Below are positions 1 through 6,356 of a stretch of 13,238 nucleotides of DNA, one piece after another (the first letter of the stretch is position 1; each line of letters starts with the position of its first letter). The notes under the pieces were generated by a model, which did no database searches, was not told the origin of the DNA, and was given only the letters and a program-made list of their open reading frames with translations. This DNA is from an uncultured Eubacteriales bacterium. Lineage in GTDB: Bacteria > Bacillota > Clostridia > Christensenellales > Aristaeellaceae. The DNA lies in the NCBI GenBank assembly GCA_900540045.1, contig UQEF01000081.1, forward strand, positions 1-13,238. Reading direction: 5' to 3'. The position numbers and the translations under genes are program-made.

Positions 1-150
1 TATCTGGCAACGGATTTGACGGTGCTGCTTTTATCCCTCAGCTATATCCCGCCGGTCAAGATCGCGTGTTCGCTGGTTACCGTGACGATTTCCTCATTTC
101 TGATTGGAAAGCTGGAAGGCAGAGGAGAAAAGGCGCAAACGACAGCATAA
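1..150 (+). CDS. C-terminal fragment of a membrane protein, possibly YitT/YczE-like
   Basis: An open frame enters from the left edge and ends at a TAA at 148-150, giving the last 49 residues of a protein whose start lies outside the window. The visible part is hydrophobic: a probable membrane segment (about residues 5-17 of the fragment), a Pro-Pro turn, a second segment (about 22-38), then a short charged tail (GKLEGRGEKAQTTA). The pattern 'D-hydrophobic-LLS...PP.K...S...ISS..IGK' resembles the end of the transmembrane domain in YitT/YczE-type proteins, here without a following DUF2179 domain. That family call is a recollection from a short fragment. It faces sigF tail to tail across 187 bases. 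Confidence 0.4.
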   Translation, partial: YLATDLTVLLLSLSYIPPVKIACSLVTVTISSFLIGKLEGRGEKAQTTA

Positions 151-266
151 GTCCCGGCATCTGGAGAGTGATCCATGGGCCACCCCGTTTGATGTCACAG
201 GAACCTGCCGCTTTTGGCATTGCTTAAGCGTCGCAGCGGCTTAAAGAGGCGCTTTTTGCAGACAGA

Positions 267-301
267 GCGCCGCCCCGGTCCGCTGCAGGACGGGGCGGCG
301 C
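267..301. terminator. GC-rich hairpin between convergent genes (no U-tract)
   Basis: Arms GCGCCGCCCCG (267-277) and CGGGGCGGCGC (291-301) pair perfectly over 11 bp around a 13-base loop. It lies 37 bases past the sigF stop (reading leftward) and 116 bases past the stop of the left-edge gene, so it could end either transcript. Neither side carries an immediate T-run, so it is either a U-less terminator or a transcript-stabilising hairpin. A weaker AAGCG...CGCTTTTT structure at about 228-256 could serve the left gene. Confidence 0.5.
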
Positions 302-337
302 GTCGTTAGATCAGGAATTAGAGGAGGATCGCATGTT

Positions 338-1003
338 CTAACAGGACGGGTCGAAATCCAGCGCCTGCCTGAGCAGTTCCTTTCCCTTGCGTTCCCAGCG
401 CGAAATCTGCGGCTGTCCCACGCCGAAGCGCTCGGCCAGCCGGGCCTGGGACCAGCCTTGCCCATAGCGCAGCCAGAGCACCTGCGCATAGGGGCTTGGC
501 AGGCGGGTAAGCGTATCCTTCAGCAGCACCCAATCCTCAAAGCCTTCGCCGGGAGCGGAGGCCGTCTGTACGTCCAGCGCGCCGTCTGCGCGGCGCATGC
601 GGTCGCGCGCGGCCAGCATCTCGCCCAGCAGGCCGGGTTCCACGCCCACGGCCTGCGCCAGCTCCCGCACGGTGGGTTCGCGGCCTTCGCGGGCGTTGAG
701 CTTCCCCCGGGCGCTTTCCACCGCGGTGAGGATGCGCGCCTCGGCGCGGGGCACGTGCATAGGGCCCGCACGGCGGCATAGCTCGCGCAGCGCACCCAGC
801 ACAAAGGGGATGGCATAGGTCGAGAAGCGCACGCCCCGGCGGGCATCGAATCGGGCGGCGGCCCACAGCAGCGCCGCCTCGGCCTCTCCGATGAGCTCCT
901 CGCGAGGCACCCCTCTCCCGAAAAAGCGTTTGGCGCAATATACCGCCAGTCCGTAGTGTGCGCGCTCCGGCCGGTCAGCCGATCTCGTCAAGCATTCGCT
1001 CAC
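338..1003 (-). CDS. sigF: RNA polymerase sporulation sigma factor SigF (SpoIIAC), short divergent form
   Basis: A sigma-70 family factor that in spore formers directs early forespore transcription and is held inactive by SpoIIAB. Visible regions: 2 (about residues 18-75, with RFSTYAIPFVLG, close to the RFSTYAVPMIIG of Bacillus sigma-F), then GPMHVPR, region 3 (about 88-135, with EPTVRELAQAVG) and region 4 (about 160-214) with a helix-turn-helix at WSQARLAERFGVGQPQISRW. The identity rests on these motifs plus position directly after spoIIAA and spoIIAB. The start is GTG at 1003: an in-frame TAG lies 12 bases upstream, so no longer start is possible, and a GAGGTAGGG-like site precedes it. The gene overlaps the spoIIAB end by 29 bases. 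At 221 residues it is about 30 shorter than Bacillus sigma-F (255), with the loss at the N-terminus. The core-binding stretch, DLFQIGCIGL in Bacillus, reads ELIGEAEAAL here. Confidence 0.88.
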   Translation of the reverse strand: MSECLTRSADRPERAHYGLAVYCAKRFFGRGVPREELIGEAEAALLWAAARFDARRGVRFSTYAIPFVLGALRELCRRAGPMHVPRAEARILTAVESARGKLNAREGREPTVRELAQAVGVEPGLLGEMLAARDRMRRADGALDVQTASAPGEGFEDWVLLKDTLTRLPSPYAQVLWLRYGQGWSQARLAERFGVGQPQISRWERKGKELLRQALDFDPSC

Positions 1004-1442
1004 GGTGCAACCCTACCTCGCCGGTGATGTATTTGCGCATGGTGACGGTCGTCCCCCTGTCCACGGCGCTGTCCACCTCGACCGCGTCCATGAAGGTCTG
1101 CATCACGCAAAAGCCCATGCCGCTGCGCTCCGCACCGTCGCCGGTGGAATAGAAAGGCTGCATGGCCTTTTCCACATCCGCGATGCCACAGCCCTCGTCG
1201 CGGATGACCACGGTCAAAAGCCGCCGGTCGCCGTATTCCGCGCTCATATGCACCAGTCCGTCCTCCCGGCCCCGGTACCCGTGCACGATGGCGTTGGTCA
1301 CCGCCTCGCTTACCGCGGTTTTGATATCGGCCATCTCCGGCAGCGTGGGATTGAGCTGCACGGCAAAGGCCGCGATGGCCACCCGCGCGAACGCCTCGTT
1401 CTGCGGCAGCGCGGAAAAGGTGAGTTCCATTTGATTCTGCAT
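975..1442 (-). CDS. spoIIAB: Anti-sigma-F factor / serine kinase SpoIIAB
   Basis: A GHKL-fold ATP-binding protein (155 residues) that binds and silences sigma-F and phosphorylates SpoIIAA. The N-terminus aligns without gaps to Bacillus SpoIIAB: FSALPQNEAFARV, then KTAVSEAVTNAIVHGY. The ATP/Mg residues Glu46 and Asn50 and the partner-contacting Arg20 fall at the same numbers as in B. subtilis. The G-box IRDEGCGI and the ATP-lid/SGMGF motif follow. Start choice: GTG (1445) and ATG (1442) are adjacent in frame. ATG 1442 is preferred because it has GGGAGG 9 bases upstream and gives a Bacillus-like N-terminus. The ATG shares one base with the spoIIAA stop (TGATG), indicating translational coupling, and the 3' end overlaps sigF. 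Confidence 0.95.
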   Translation of the reverse strand: MQNQMELTFSALPQNEAFARVAIAAFAVQLNPTLPEMADIKTAVSEAVTNAIVHGYRGREDGLVHMSAEYGDRRLLTVVIRDEGCGIADVEKAMQPFYSTGDGAERSGMGFCVMQTFMDAVEVDSAVDRGTTVTMRKYITGEVGLHRERMLDEIG

Positions 1443-1768
1443 CACAGCCGACCTCCCCTGATGTCATCCTCCACGCCGATCACGCGGTCCAGCCCTGAAA
1501 GGCGGAACAGCTTTTCCACCGGCGGCTGCATGTGCATTACGCTCAGGCTTCCGCCACGCGCCTGCAGCGCGCGCAGCCGCCCCAGCAGCATCCCGATCCC
1601 CGAGGAATCCATGAAAGTCAGGTTCTCCAGGTCCAGCACCAGGTGTGTGATGGTCTGGTCTTCCAAAAGCTCGTCCAGCCTGCGGCGAATCTGCGGGGCT
1701 GCAAAATGGTCCAGCTCACCCGCGATGACCACCGTGACGGCGCTTCCGAGCGGCTTTGCTCCAAGCAT
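1442..1768 (-). CDS. spoIIAA: Anti-sigma-F factor antagonist SpoIIAA (STAS domain)
   Basis: A single STAS-domain anti-anti-sigma factor of 108 residues (B. subtilis: 117). Unphosphorylated SpoIIAA binds SpoIIAB and frees sigma-F; SpoIIAB phosphorylates it and the SpoIIE phosphatase reverses this. Diagnostic motifs are AGELDH (16-21) and LTFMDSSGIGMLLGR (50-64); by alignment Ser55 matches the phosphorylated Ser58 of B. subtilis. The end is shorter than in Bacillus (…VIGVEDDIRGGRL). ATG 1768 is preceded by GGAGG at 1776-1780 with a 7-base spacing. It is the first gene of the spoIIA operon, with a sigma-H-like promoter and Spo0A box just upstream. Confidence 0.95.
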   Translation of the reverse strand: MLGAKPLGSAVTVVIAGELDHFAAPQIRRRLDELLEDQTITHLVLDLENLTFMDSSGIGMLLGRLRALQARGGSLSVMHMQPPVEKLFRLSGLDRVIGVEDDIRGGRL

Positions 1769-1803
1769 GACTCATCCTCCGTTCCGGTTGTTTCGCGTGT
1801 AGG

Positions 1804-1828
1804 ATTCGTGTATTGTCACAGATATCCT
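1804..1828 (-). promoter_or_regulatory. Candidate sigma-H promoter of the spoIIA operon
   Basis: Reading the - strand, AGGATAT (1828-1822) is followed 14 bases later by GAAT (1807-1804). This fits the sigma-H consensus (RnAGGAwWW, then RnnGAAT) at the spacing I recall for spoVG. It ends 35 bases before the spoIIAA ATG, leaving room for a short leader with the GGAGG site. In Bacillus, spoIIA is known to be transcribed by sigma-H with Spo0A~P, so motif and context agree. Confidence 0.75.
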
Positions 1829-1829
1829 T

Positions 1830-1836
1830 TGACGAA
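1830..1836 (+). promoter_or_regulatory. Spo0A box (TGACGAA) abutting the spoIIA -35
   Basis: TGACGAA on the + strand matches the Spo0A recognition core TGNCGAA exactly. It lies one base upstream of the -35 element of the spoIIA promoter, where an activator would touch the polymerase. A 7-base motif alone is weak; the position makes it credible. Confidence 0.65.
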
Positions 1837-1879
1837 TTTGGTCTACTTATGCAGACAAGCGCATTTTTTCAAGCAGCCC

Positions 1880-1908
1880 AAAAAAGCACAGGCGATCTTC
1901 GCCTGTGC
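1880..1908 (-). terminator. Intrinsic terminator after the metallophosphoesterase/hydrolase operon
   Basis: Perfect 10-bp stem GCACAGGCGA / TCGCCTGTGC with a 3-base loop. On the - strand it is followed at once by TTTTTT (AAAAAA at 1880-1885). It sits about 90 bases past the hydrolase stop and about 44 bases before the Spo0A box of spoIIA, insulating the two - strand operons. Confidence 0.9.
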
Positions 1909-1998
1909 CAAACCCGTCAAAAAGGCCCTCTGGGAGATTCGAAGGAAAACCCTCTGCGTCCTTTCCTCAATAATAGCGCTTTTCAATCGCCCGTGGCA

Positions 1999-2679
1999 TT
2001 ATGCCAGCAAAAACGCTTCCACCGCCTGGCGGAACCCCTCCGGATTGGTCCGGGCGATAAAGTGGTCGCCGGGGAGGATCTCAAGCTGCGAGTTGGGCAG
2101 GCTCCGCGCGATCAGGCGGGTGTGCTTCTCTCGAATCATGTCATGGGTTCCGGCGATCACCAGCGCGGGCGCAGCGATGCGGCCAAGCGCTGAGGGCCGG
2201 ATATGAGGCTCCCGCACCATCAGGCCAAGCAGCTCCGCCTTGCGCCCGGCTCGCGGGCTGACCCGCGCCAGCACTGAGGCCAGGCAGTAGTCCAGCACGA
2301 TGGGAATCTGGACCGAGGGCTTCACACCCGAGGGGTCCAGGTTGGCGCCATTGAGAATCAGCCGGTCCACCCTGTCCGGATAGGCAAGCGCGAAGGTGAG
2401 CGCGATGTTCCCGCCGTCCGAAAAGCCCAGCAGGCTGGCCTTTTGGATGCCTTGCGCGTCCATGAAATCCCGCAGGTCCCGCGCGAACTGGCCAATGGTG
2501 AACGGAGCGCTTCCCCGCGGCGATTTGCCGTGCCCTCTCGTATCCAGCGCGATCACCCGGAAATGCCGGGCCAGCGCGGCGATGTGCGGGGCAAAGTAGG
2601 TGCCGTCCTCCCCGTTCCCGTGCAGGAGGATCAGCGGTGTGCCGCTGCCGGCTTCGGTGAAAGCAAGTGCGATATCCAT
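1999..2679 (-). CDS. Alpha/beta-fold hydrolase
   Basis: A 226-residue serine hydrolase of the alpha/beta fold, with no signal peptide, so probably cytoplasmic. The oxyanion region is HGNGEDGTYF (20-29) and the strand-turn DTRGHGKS follows at about 46-53. The nucleophile elbow GFSDGG puts the nucleophile at Ser87, and the acid and base are Asp180 (AGTHD) and His206 (GDHF). All three catalytic residues are present. The cap between about 115 and 160 is short. Family members include esterases, lactonases and C-C hydrolases, and nothing here fixes the substrate. ATG 2679 has a GAGGA site about 8 bases upstream, and the gene starts 10 bases after the stop of the metallophosphoesterase gene, so the two are very likely one transcript. 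Confidence 0.85.
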   Translation of the reverse strand: MDIALAFTEAGSGTPLILLHGNGEDGTYFAPHIAALARHFRVIALDTRGHGKSPRGSAPFTIGQFARDLRDFMDAQGIQKASLLGFSDGGNIALTFALAYPDRVDRLILNGANLDPSGVKPSVQIPIVLDYCLASVLARVSPRAGRKAELLGLMVREPHIRPSALGRIAAPALVIAGTHDMIREKHTRLIARSLPNSQLEILPGDHFIARTNPEGFRQAVEAFLLA

Positions 2680-2689
2680 GGCGGCTTCC

Positions 2690-3772
2690 TCACTGAATGG
2701 TGGCGGTAAACTTGAGCAGCGTTATGCTGGGACTGTTGAACAGCCGTCCCTTGAGAGGGTGGGCCTCGCTGGCGCCCAGACCGCCCGAAATATACTGGTT
2801 GATGCTGTTGACGCGCTGCATGCCCATCAGCCCGTCATCCGGGGGAAGCCAGCCTATGTCCGGCACATACAGCGCCCCCATGCCCGGCACGCGCCACTGA
2901 CCGCCGCAGTAATGCCCCGCCAGAAGCAGGTTGATGGTGCGGAAGCTGAATACCTTCTCCTCATCCGCCCATTCCAGGCTGGTGCGGATATAGTCCTGAA
3001 TCAGCGGCACATGGGTTACGGCGATTTGCAGATCGGTAGAGAGCATTTCCTGCTGCGCGGCCACGGCGCGTTCCATGGCATCCAGGCGGTAGCACAGCGC
3101 GCGGTAGCTGGCGCCGCCCTCCGCTTCGTACTGCTGGCCCAGCGCCTCCATATCTTCCTTCTGCTTGGTCAGGCTCTTAACCATGCCCGCGGCGTCCACA
3201 TCATAGAGGTATTCCGGCACAAACCATATGCCGCGCTTGCCTACCTCCTGCCGTACGGGTGCGTCCAGGTAGGTGGCGCCCTCCTGCTGCGCGGCGAGCA
3301 CCCAGTCGGCGAGCACCTCCGGCGTGCCCCTCGGGGTGGAGATCACCGGCGCGGGGTCGTCGTCGCCCGCCACGAAATACACCGGCGCTTCAGGCTTGAG
3401 CTGCTTCAGGGTATGGATCAGCGTGAGCATGGGCTCGTAGTTGCCGTCGCTGCCCACCATGTCGCCGGTCATCACCACGGCCTGAAAGGCCTTGCCCTTG
3501 AGCAGAGATTGCCACAGTTCCATGTCGCTGCCGACCGGCCCGGCATGCAGGTCGCTGATGTGAAGCACCGTAAAGCCTTCAAAGGTCTTGTCCATGCCCA
3601 TGACGGACACGCGCTCCTCCAGCAGCGCCACATGGCTGTTGACCGCCTGATTGAGCAGCAACGCAGCCAGTATCACGGCCAGCAACATGCCCAGCATCGT
3701 AAGCAGGCAGCCCCCCCTGCCGGTTTTCTGCTTTTCGGGGGCAAAGATGTAGTCGCTCTTGCGTTTTCCCAT
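2690..3772 (-). CDS. Membrane-anchored metallophosphoesterase with altered active-site motifs
   Basis: A calcineurin-like phosphoesterase of the YkuE type, 360 residues from ATG 3772. One membrane segment lies at about 22-44 after a basic N-terminus, so the catalytic domain is probably outside the membrane. Motif 1 is HISDLH (Asp74, His76) and motif 2 is TGDMVGSD (Asp104). The usual GNH(D/E) is GDDD (136-139). VTHVPL (His254) is kept, and the usual GHTHGGQ is GHYCGGQ (286-292). An insert of about 100 residues between the GDDD and VTH motifs is rich in Glu and Gln (about 198-245) and may be helical. Two partner residues of the metal site are therefore changed, and activity is uncertain. Start: ATG 3790 lies only a few bases from the predicted transcript start, while ATG 3772 follows GGGGGTGA; I prefer 3772. 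First gene of an operon with the hydrolase. Confidence 0.82.
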   Translation of the reverse strand: MGKRKSDYIFAPEKQKTGRGGCLLTMLGMLLAVILAALLLNQAVNSHVALLEERVSVMGMDKTFEGFTVLHISDLHAGPVGSDMELWQSLLKGKAFQAVVMTGDMVGSDGNYEPMLTLIHTLKQLKPEAPVYFVAGDDDPAPVISTPRGTPEVLADWVLAAQQEGATYLDAPVRQEVGKRGIWFVPEYLYDVDAAGMVKSLTKQKEDMEALGQQYEAEGGASYRALCYRLDAMERAVAAQQEMLSTDLQIAVTHVPLIQDYIRTSLEWADEEKVFSFRTINLLLAGHYCGGQWRVPGMGALYVPDIGWLPPDDGLMGMQRVNSINQYISGGLGASEAHPLKGRLFNSPSITLLKFTATIQ

Positions 3773-3801
3773 TTCATTCACCCCCAACATATTGTAGTAT
3801 C

Positions 3802-3831
3802 ATCATAAGGGGAGGCATCCTTGCAAGTCAA
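3802..3831 (-). promoter_or_regulatory. Sigma-A promoter for the metallophosphoesterase operon
   Basis: On the - strand, TTGACT (3831-3826) and TATGAT (3807-3802) each match the consensus at five of six positions, with an 18-base spacer. The predicted transcript start, near 3795, favours ATG 3772 over ATG 3790 as the translation start of the downstream gene. Confidence 0.65.
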
Positions 3832-4059
3832 CGGCCTGTTTCTAAGAAAAGCATTACGCTTTTTGGGAAGAAGCGCGCAGTTTCGGCATAAATCCGATAT
3901 ATCCAGTCACAGATGTTTTACACTTGTAAACGGCTTTACCCCCACATTTGTCCCTCCTGTCAGATATCGGAGCCACACCCGCAAATACTCCCATTCTTTC
4001 CAGCTTTGCCAGCTATCATGCGCTGGATATGCGCTATCTGAAAAATTTTTGGGTTTCGG
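3832..4059. other. Non-coding part of the divergent intergenic region
   Basis: The region between the metallophosphoesterase and marR starts is 367 bases long and relatively AT-rich. The two ends carry the promoters listed separately. In the middle I see no gene. AAAAATTTTT occurs at 4041-4050, and a second A-tract/T-tract (A7T5) lies at about 4064-4075 inside the marR promoter spacer; these could bend DNA. An upstream in-frame extension of marR into this region (to 3948) has no ribosome binding site and crosses the promoter, so it is not coding. Confidence 0.6.
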
Positions 4060-4087
4060 TTGACAAAAAAATTTTTCCGCATATAAT
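4060..4087 (+). promoter_or_regulatory. Consensus sigma-A promoter of the marR-ABC operon
   Basis: TTGACA (4060-4065) and TATAAT (4082-4087) are both perfect hexamers, separated by 16 bases made mostly of an A-tract and a T-tract. The predicted start is near 4094, about 45 bases before the marR ATG. A promoter this strong normally needs repression, which fits the MarR gene it drives. Confidence 0.88.
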
Positions 4088-4102
4088 GTCCGATGTACAA
4101 CT

Positions 4103-4126
4103 GTTGCATATAAAACATTCTGCAAC
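4103..4126. promoter_or_regulatory. Candidate MarR operator
   Basis: An inverted repeat with arms GTTGCA (4103-4108) and TGCAAC (4121-4126) around 12 AT-rich bases lies just after the predicted transcript start and before the ribosome binding site GGAGG (4130-4134). Its place is right for autorepression by the MarR protein encoded next. The total span of 24 bp is slightly long for a MarR site, so the exact boundaries are uncertain. Confidence 0.5.
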
Positions 4127-4139
4127 TCTGGAGGTGCCA

Positions 4140-4568
4140 ATGCAACGAAAGATCGGAATTGACATTCACCGTCTGGACAACCGCATTCGACGCTGTGTGC
4201 AGCACACTGCCACGCAGCACGAAATGGAGGCGGTCAGCGGTACCAACGGCCGCATCATCCGCTTTTTGAGCGAGCATACGGACCGGGACATCTATCAGAA
4301 GGATCTGGAAAGCGAGTTCGGCATCACCCGCTCCACCGCGTCGCGCGTCCTGCGGCTGATGGAGCAAAAGGGACTGGTGGAACGGCAAAGCGTGCCTCAG
4401 GATGCCCGGCTGAAAAAGCTGGTGCTGACGGAGCGTTCCCGCAGGCTGGTGCAGGAGATGTGCCAAACCGGCATGACCATAGACACCCGGCTGTTGCGGG
4501 GTTTTTCGCCCGACGAGGTACAGACGCTCTACGGCTTTCTGGACCGCATGTTCCGAAATCTGGAGTAG
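4140..4568 (+). CDS. MarR-family transcriptional regulator
   Basis: A winged helix-turn-helix regulator of 142 residues, the normal MarR size. The DNA-binding part runs from about 36 to 100: DIYQKDLESEFGITRSTASR holds the recognition helix (about 62-75), and VPQDARLKKLVLT forms the wing. The N- and C-terminal helices would make the dimer. ATG 4140 follows GGAGG by 5 bases; the longer in-frame opening is rejected because it contains the promoter. The gene leads directly, after 39 bases, into two ABC exporter genes on the same strand. This MarR-ABC-ABC order is common in Bacillota, with MarR as repressor of its own operon, relieved by a ligand that is often an exported drug. The ligand is unknown here. 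Confidence 0.9.
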   Translation: MQRKIGIDIHRLDNRIRRCVQHTATQHEMEAVSGTNGRIIRFLSEHTDRDIYQKDLESEFGITRSTASRVLRLMEQKGLVERQSVPQDARLKKLVLTERSRRLVQEMCQTGMTIDTRLLRGFSPDEVQTLYGFLDRMFRNLE

Positions 4569-4607
4569 CGGTGCTTGCGGACCGTTTCAAAACAAGGAGG
4601 GTAAGCA

Positions 4608-6356
4608 ATGGTAAAACGCCTGATGAAAAGCATTCGGGAGTTTAAGGGCGCATCCATCAAGGCGCCGATTTTTGTATCCCTGGAGGTGGTGATGGAGGTA
4701 GTCATTCCGTTGATCATGGCCGACCTGATCGACCGGGGCATCAACGGCGGCAACATGCCCTACCTCCTCAAAACAGGTCTGATTCTGGTCTTGGCGGCGC
4801 TGATGTCGCTGTGCTTCGGCGCGCTGGCAGGCAAGTACGCCGCCACGGCCTCGGCCGGGTTTGCCAAGAACCTGCGCAGGGACATGTACAGCCATGTGCA
4901 GGAATATTCCTTTTCCAACATCGACAAATTCTCCACCGGCGGCCTGGTCACGCGTCTGACCACGGACGTAACCAACGTGCAGAACGCTTATCAGATGGTT
5001 GTCCGCATTGCGGTGCGCGCACCATTCATGCTGATCTTCTCCCTGGGCGCCGCCATCTGCATCGACTGGCAGCTCTCGGTGATCTTCCTGGCCTTCATTC
5101 CGGTCCTGGGTATTGGCCTGTACCTGGTCGCCACCCACGCTCATCCGATTTTTGAGCGTGTGTTCAAGCTTTACGACCGCCTCAACGGCGTAGTGGGCGA
5201 AAACCTGCGCGGCATCCGCGTAGTCAAGTCCTTTGTGCGCGAGGCGCATGAGGATGAGAAGTTCGACGCCATCTCGCAGGACATCTATCAGGATTTTTCC
5301 CTCGCTGAACGCATTCTGGCTTTCAACATGCCACTGATGCAGTTCTCCGTGTATGGCTGCATGCTGCTCATCAGCTGGTTCGGCGCGCAGGCGGTGGTAG
5401 CCTGCGGCGGAGACGCGGCGCTCGGCCTGTCCACAGGTGAGCTGACCAGCCTGTTCACCTACACCATGCAGATCCTTTCCAGCCTGATGATGCTGAGCAT
5501 GGTGTTTGTCATGATCGTCATCTCCCGCGCCTCCATGGAGCGCATCGACGAGGTGCTTCAGGAGCCCAGCGCGATCGTATCGCCCGAAAACGCGGTCACC
5601 AAGGTGGCGGACGGCTCCATCGTCTTTGACAACGTGACGTTCCGCTACAACGCCAAGGCGGAAAAACCGGTTCTGGATCATGTGAGCCTGAACATTGCCT
5701 CCGGGCAGACGGTCGGCATCCTGGGCGGCACAGGTTCGTCCAAGTCGAGCCTGGTGCAGCTGATTCCGCGCCTGTATGATGTGAGCGAGGGCAGCGTGTC
5801 GGTGGGCGGCGTGGACGTGCGCCGCTATGACCTGGAAGCCCTGCGCGACGCCGTAGCCTTCGTGTTGCAGAAGAACGAGCTGTTCTCCGGCACCATCAAG
5901 GACAACCTGCGCTGGGGCAACGAGCACGCCACCGACGAGGAAATGATCCATGCCTGCAAGCTGGCGCAGGCCGACGGCTTCATCCAGTCCTTCCCCGACG
6001 GGTATGACACCTATATTGAGCAGGGCGGCACCAACGTATCCGGCGGGCAGAAGCAGCGCCTGTGCATTGCGCGCGCGCTGTTGAAAAATCCCAAGGTCCT
6101 GATTCTGGACGACTCCACCAGCGCCGTGGATACCGCCACCGATGCGTTGATCCGTCACGCGTTCCGTGAGGAGATTCCCAACGTGACCAAGATCATCATC
6201 GCCCAGCGTGTGGCCAGCGTGATGGATGCGGACCAGATCGTGGTGCTGGACGAAGGCCGGCTGATGGATGTAGGCACCCACGATGAACTGATGAGCCGAA
6301 GCGCCATTTACAGAGAAGTGTATGAATCCCAGATGAAGGGAGGCGATGAGGAATGA
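4608..6356 (+). CDS. ABC exporter subunit 1 with degenerate ATPase site (BmrC/YheI-like)
   Basis: A fused membrane-plus-ATPase half transporter of 582 residues. The N-terminal exporter domain (about 15-315) should hold six membrane helices, and the ATPase domain runs from about 336 to 578. Nucleotide motifs: Walker A GGTGSSKSS (373-381, with Ser378 where Gly is usual), Q-loop Gln421, signature NVSGGQ (476-481, intact), and Walker B LIL-DD (498-502). Asp502 replaces the catalytic Glu, and Gln533 (IIIAQRVAS) replaces the switch His. These changes mark the degenerate half of an asymmetric heterodimer, as in the BmrC, LmrC and TM287 type. ATG 4608 has AAGGAGG 7 bases upstream. The stop overlaps the start of the second ABC gene (ATGA). 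Likely role: export of a drug or other amphipathic compound; the substrate is not readable. Confidence 0.92.
   Translation: MVKRLMKSIREFKGASIKAPIFVSLEVVMEVVIPLIMADLIDRGINGGNMPYLLKTGLILVLAALMSLCFGALAGKYAATASAGFAKNLRRDMYSHVQEYSFSNIDKFSTGGLVTRLTTDVTNVQNAYQMVVRIAVRAPFMLIFSLGAAICIDWQLSVIFLAFIPVLGIGLYLVATHAHPIFERVFKLYDRLNGVVGENLRGIRVVKSFVREAHEDEKFDAISQDIYQDFSLAERILAFNMPLMQFSVYGCMLLISWFGAQAVVACGGDAALGLSTGELTSLFTYTMQILSSLMMLSMVFVMIVISRASMERIDEVLQEPSAIVSPENAVTKVADGSIVFDNVTFRYNAKAEKPVLDHVSLNIASGQTVGILGGTGSSKSSLVQLIPRLYDVSEGSVSVGGVDVRRYDLEALRDAVAFVLQKNELFSGTIKDNLRWGNEHATDEEMIHACKLAQADGFIQSFPDGYDTYIEQGGTNVSGGQKQRLCIARALLKNPKVLILDDSTSAVDTATDALIRHAFREEIPNVTKIIIAQRVASVMDADQIVVLDEGRLMDVGTHDELMSRSAIYREVYESQMKGGDEE

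Noticed and set aside
2600..3808. 402-residue open frame on the + strand
   Set aside because: Antisense to the metallophosphoesterase; His/Gln/Arg-rich composition and no recognisable motif. It arises from the GC-rich third positions of the real gene.
3948..4139. Upstream 64-codon extension of the MarR frame
   Set aside because: It contains the consensus promoter and the candidate operator; ATG 4140 has a good ribosome binding site and gives the normal MarR length.
4587..6281. 564-residue open frame on the - strand
   Set aside because: Fully antisense to ABC subunit 1, whose motifs are unmistakable; low-complexity His/Gly/Asp-rich product.
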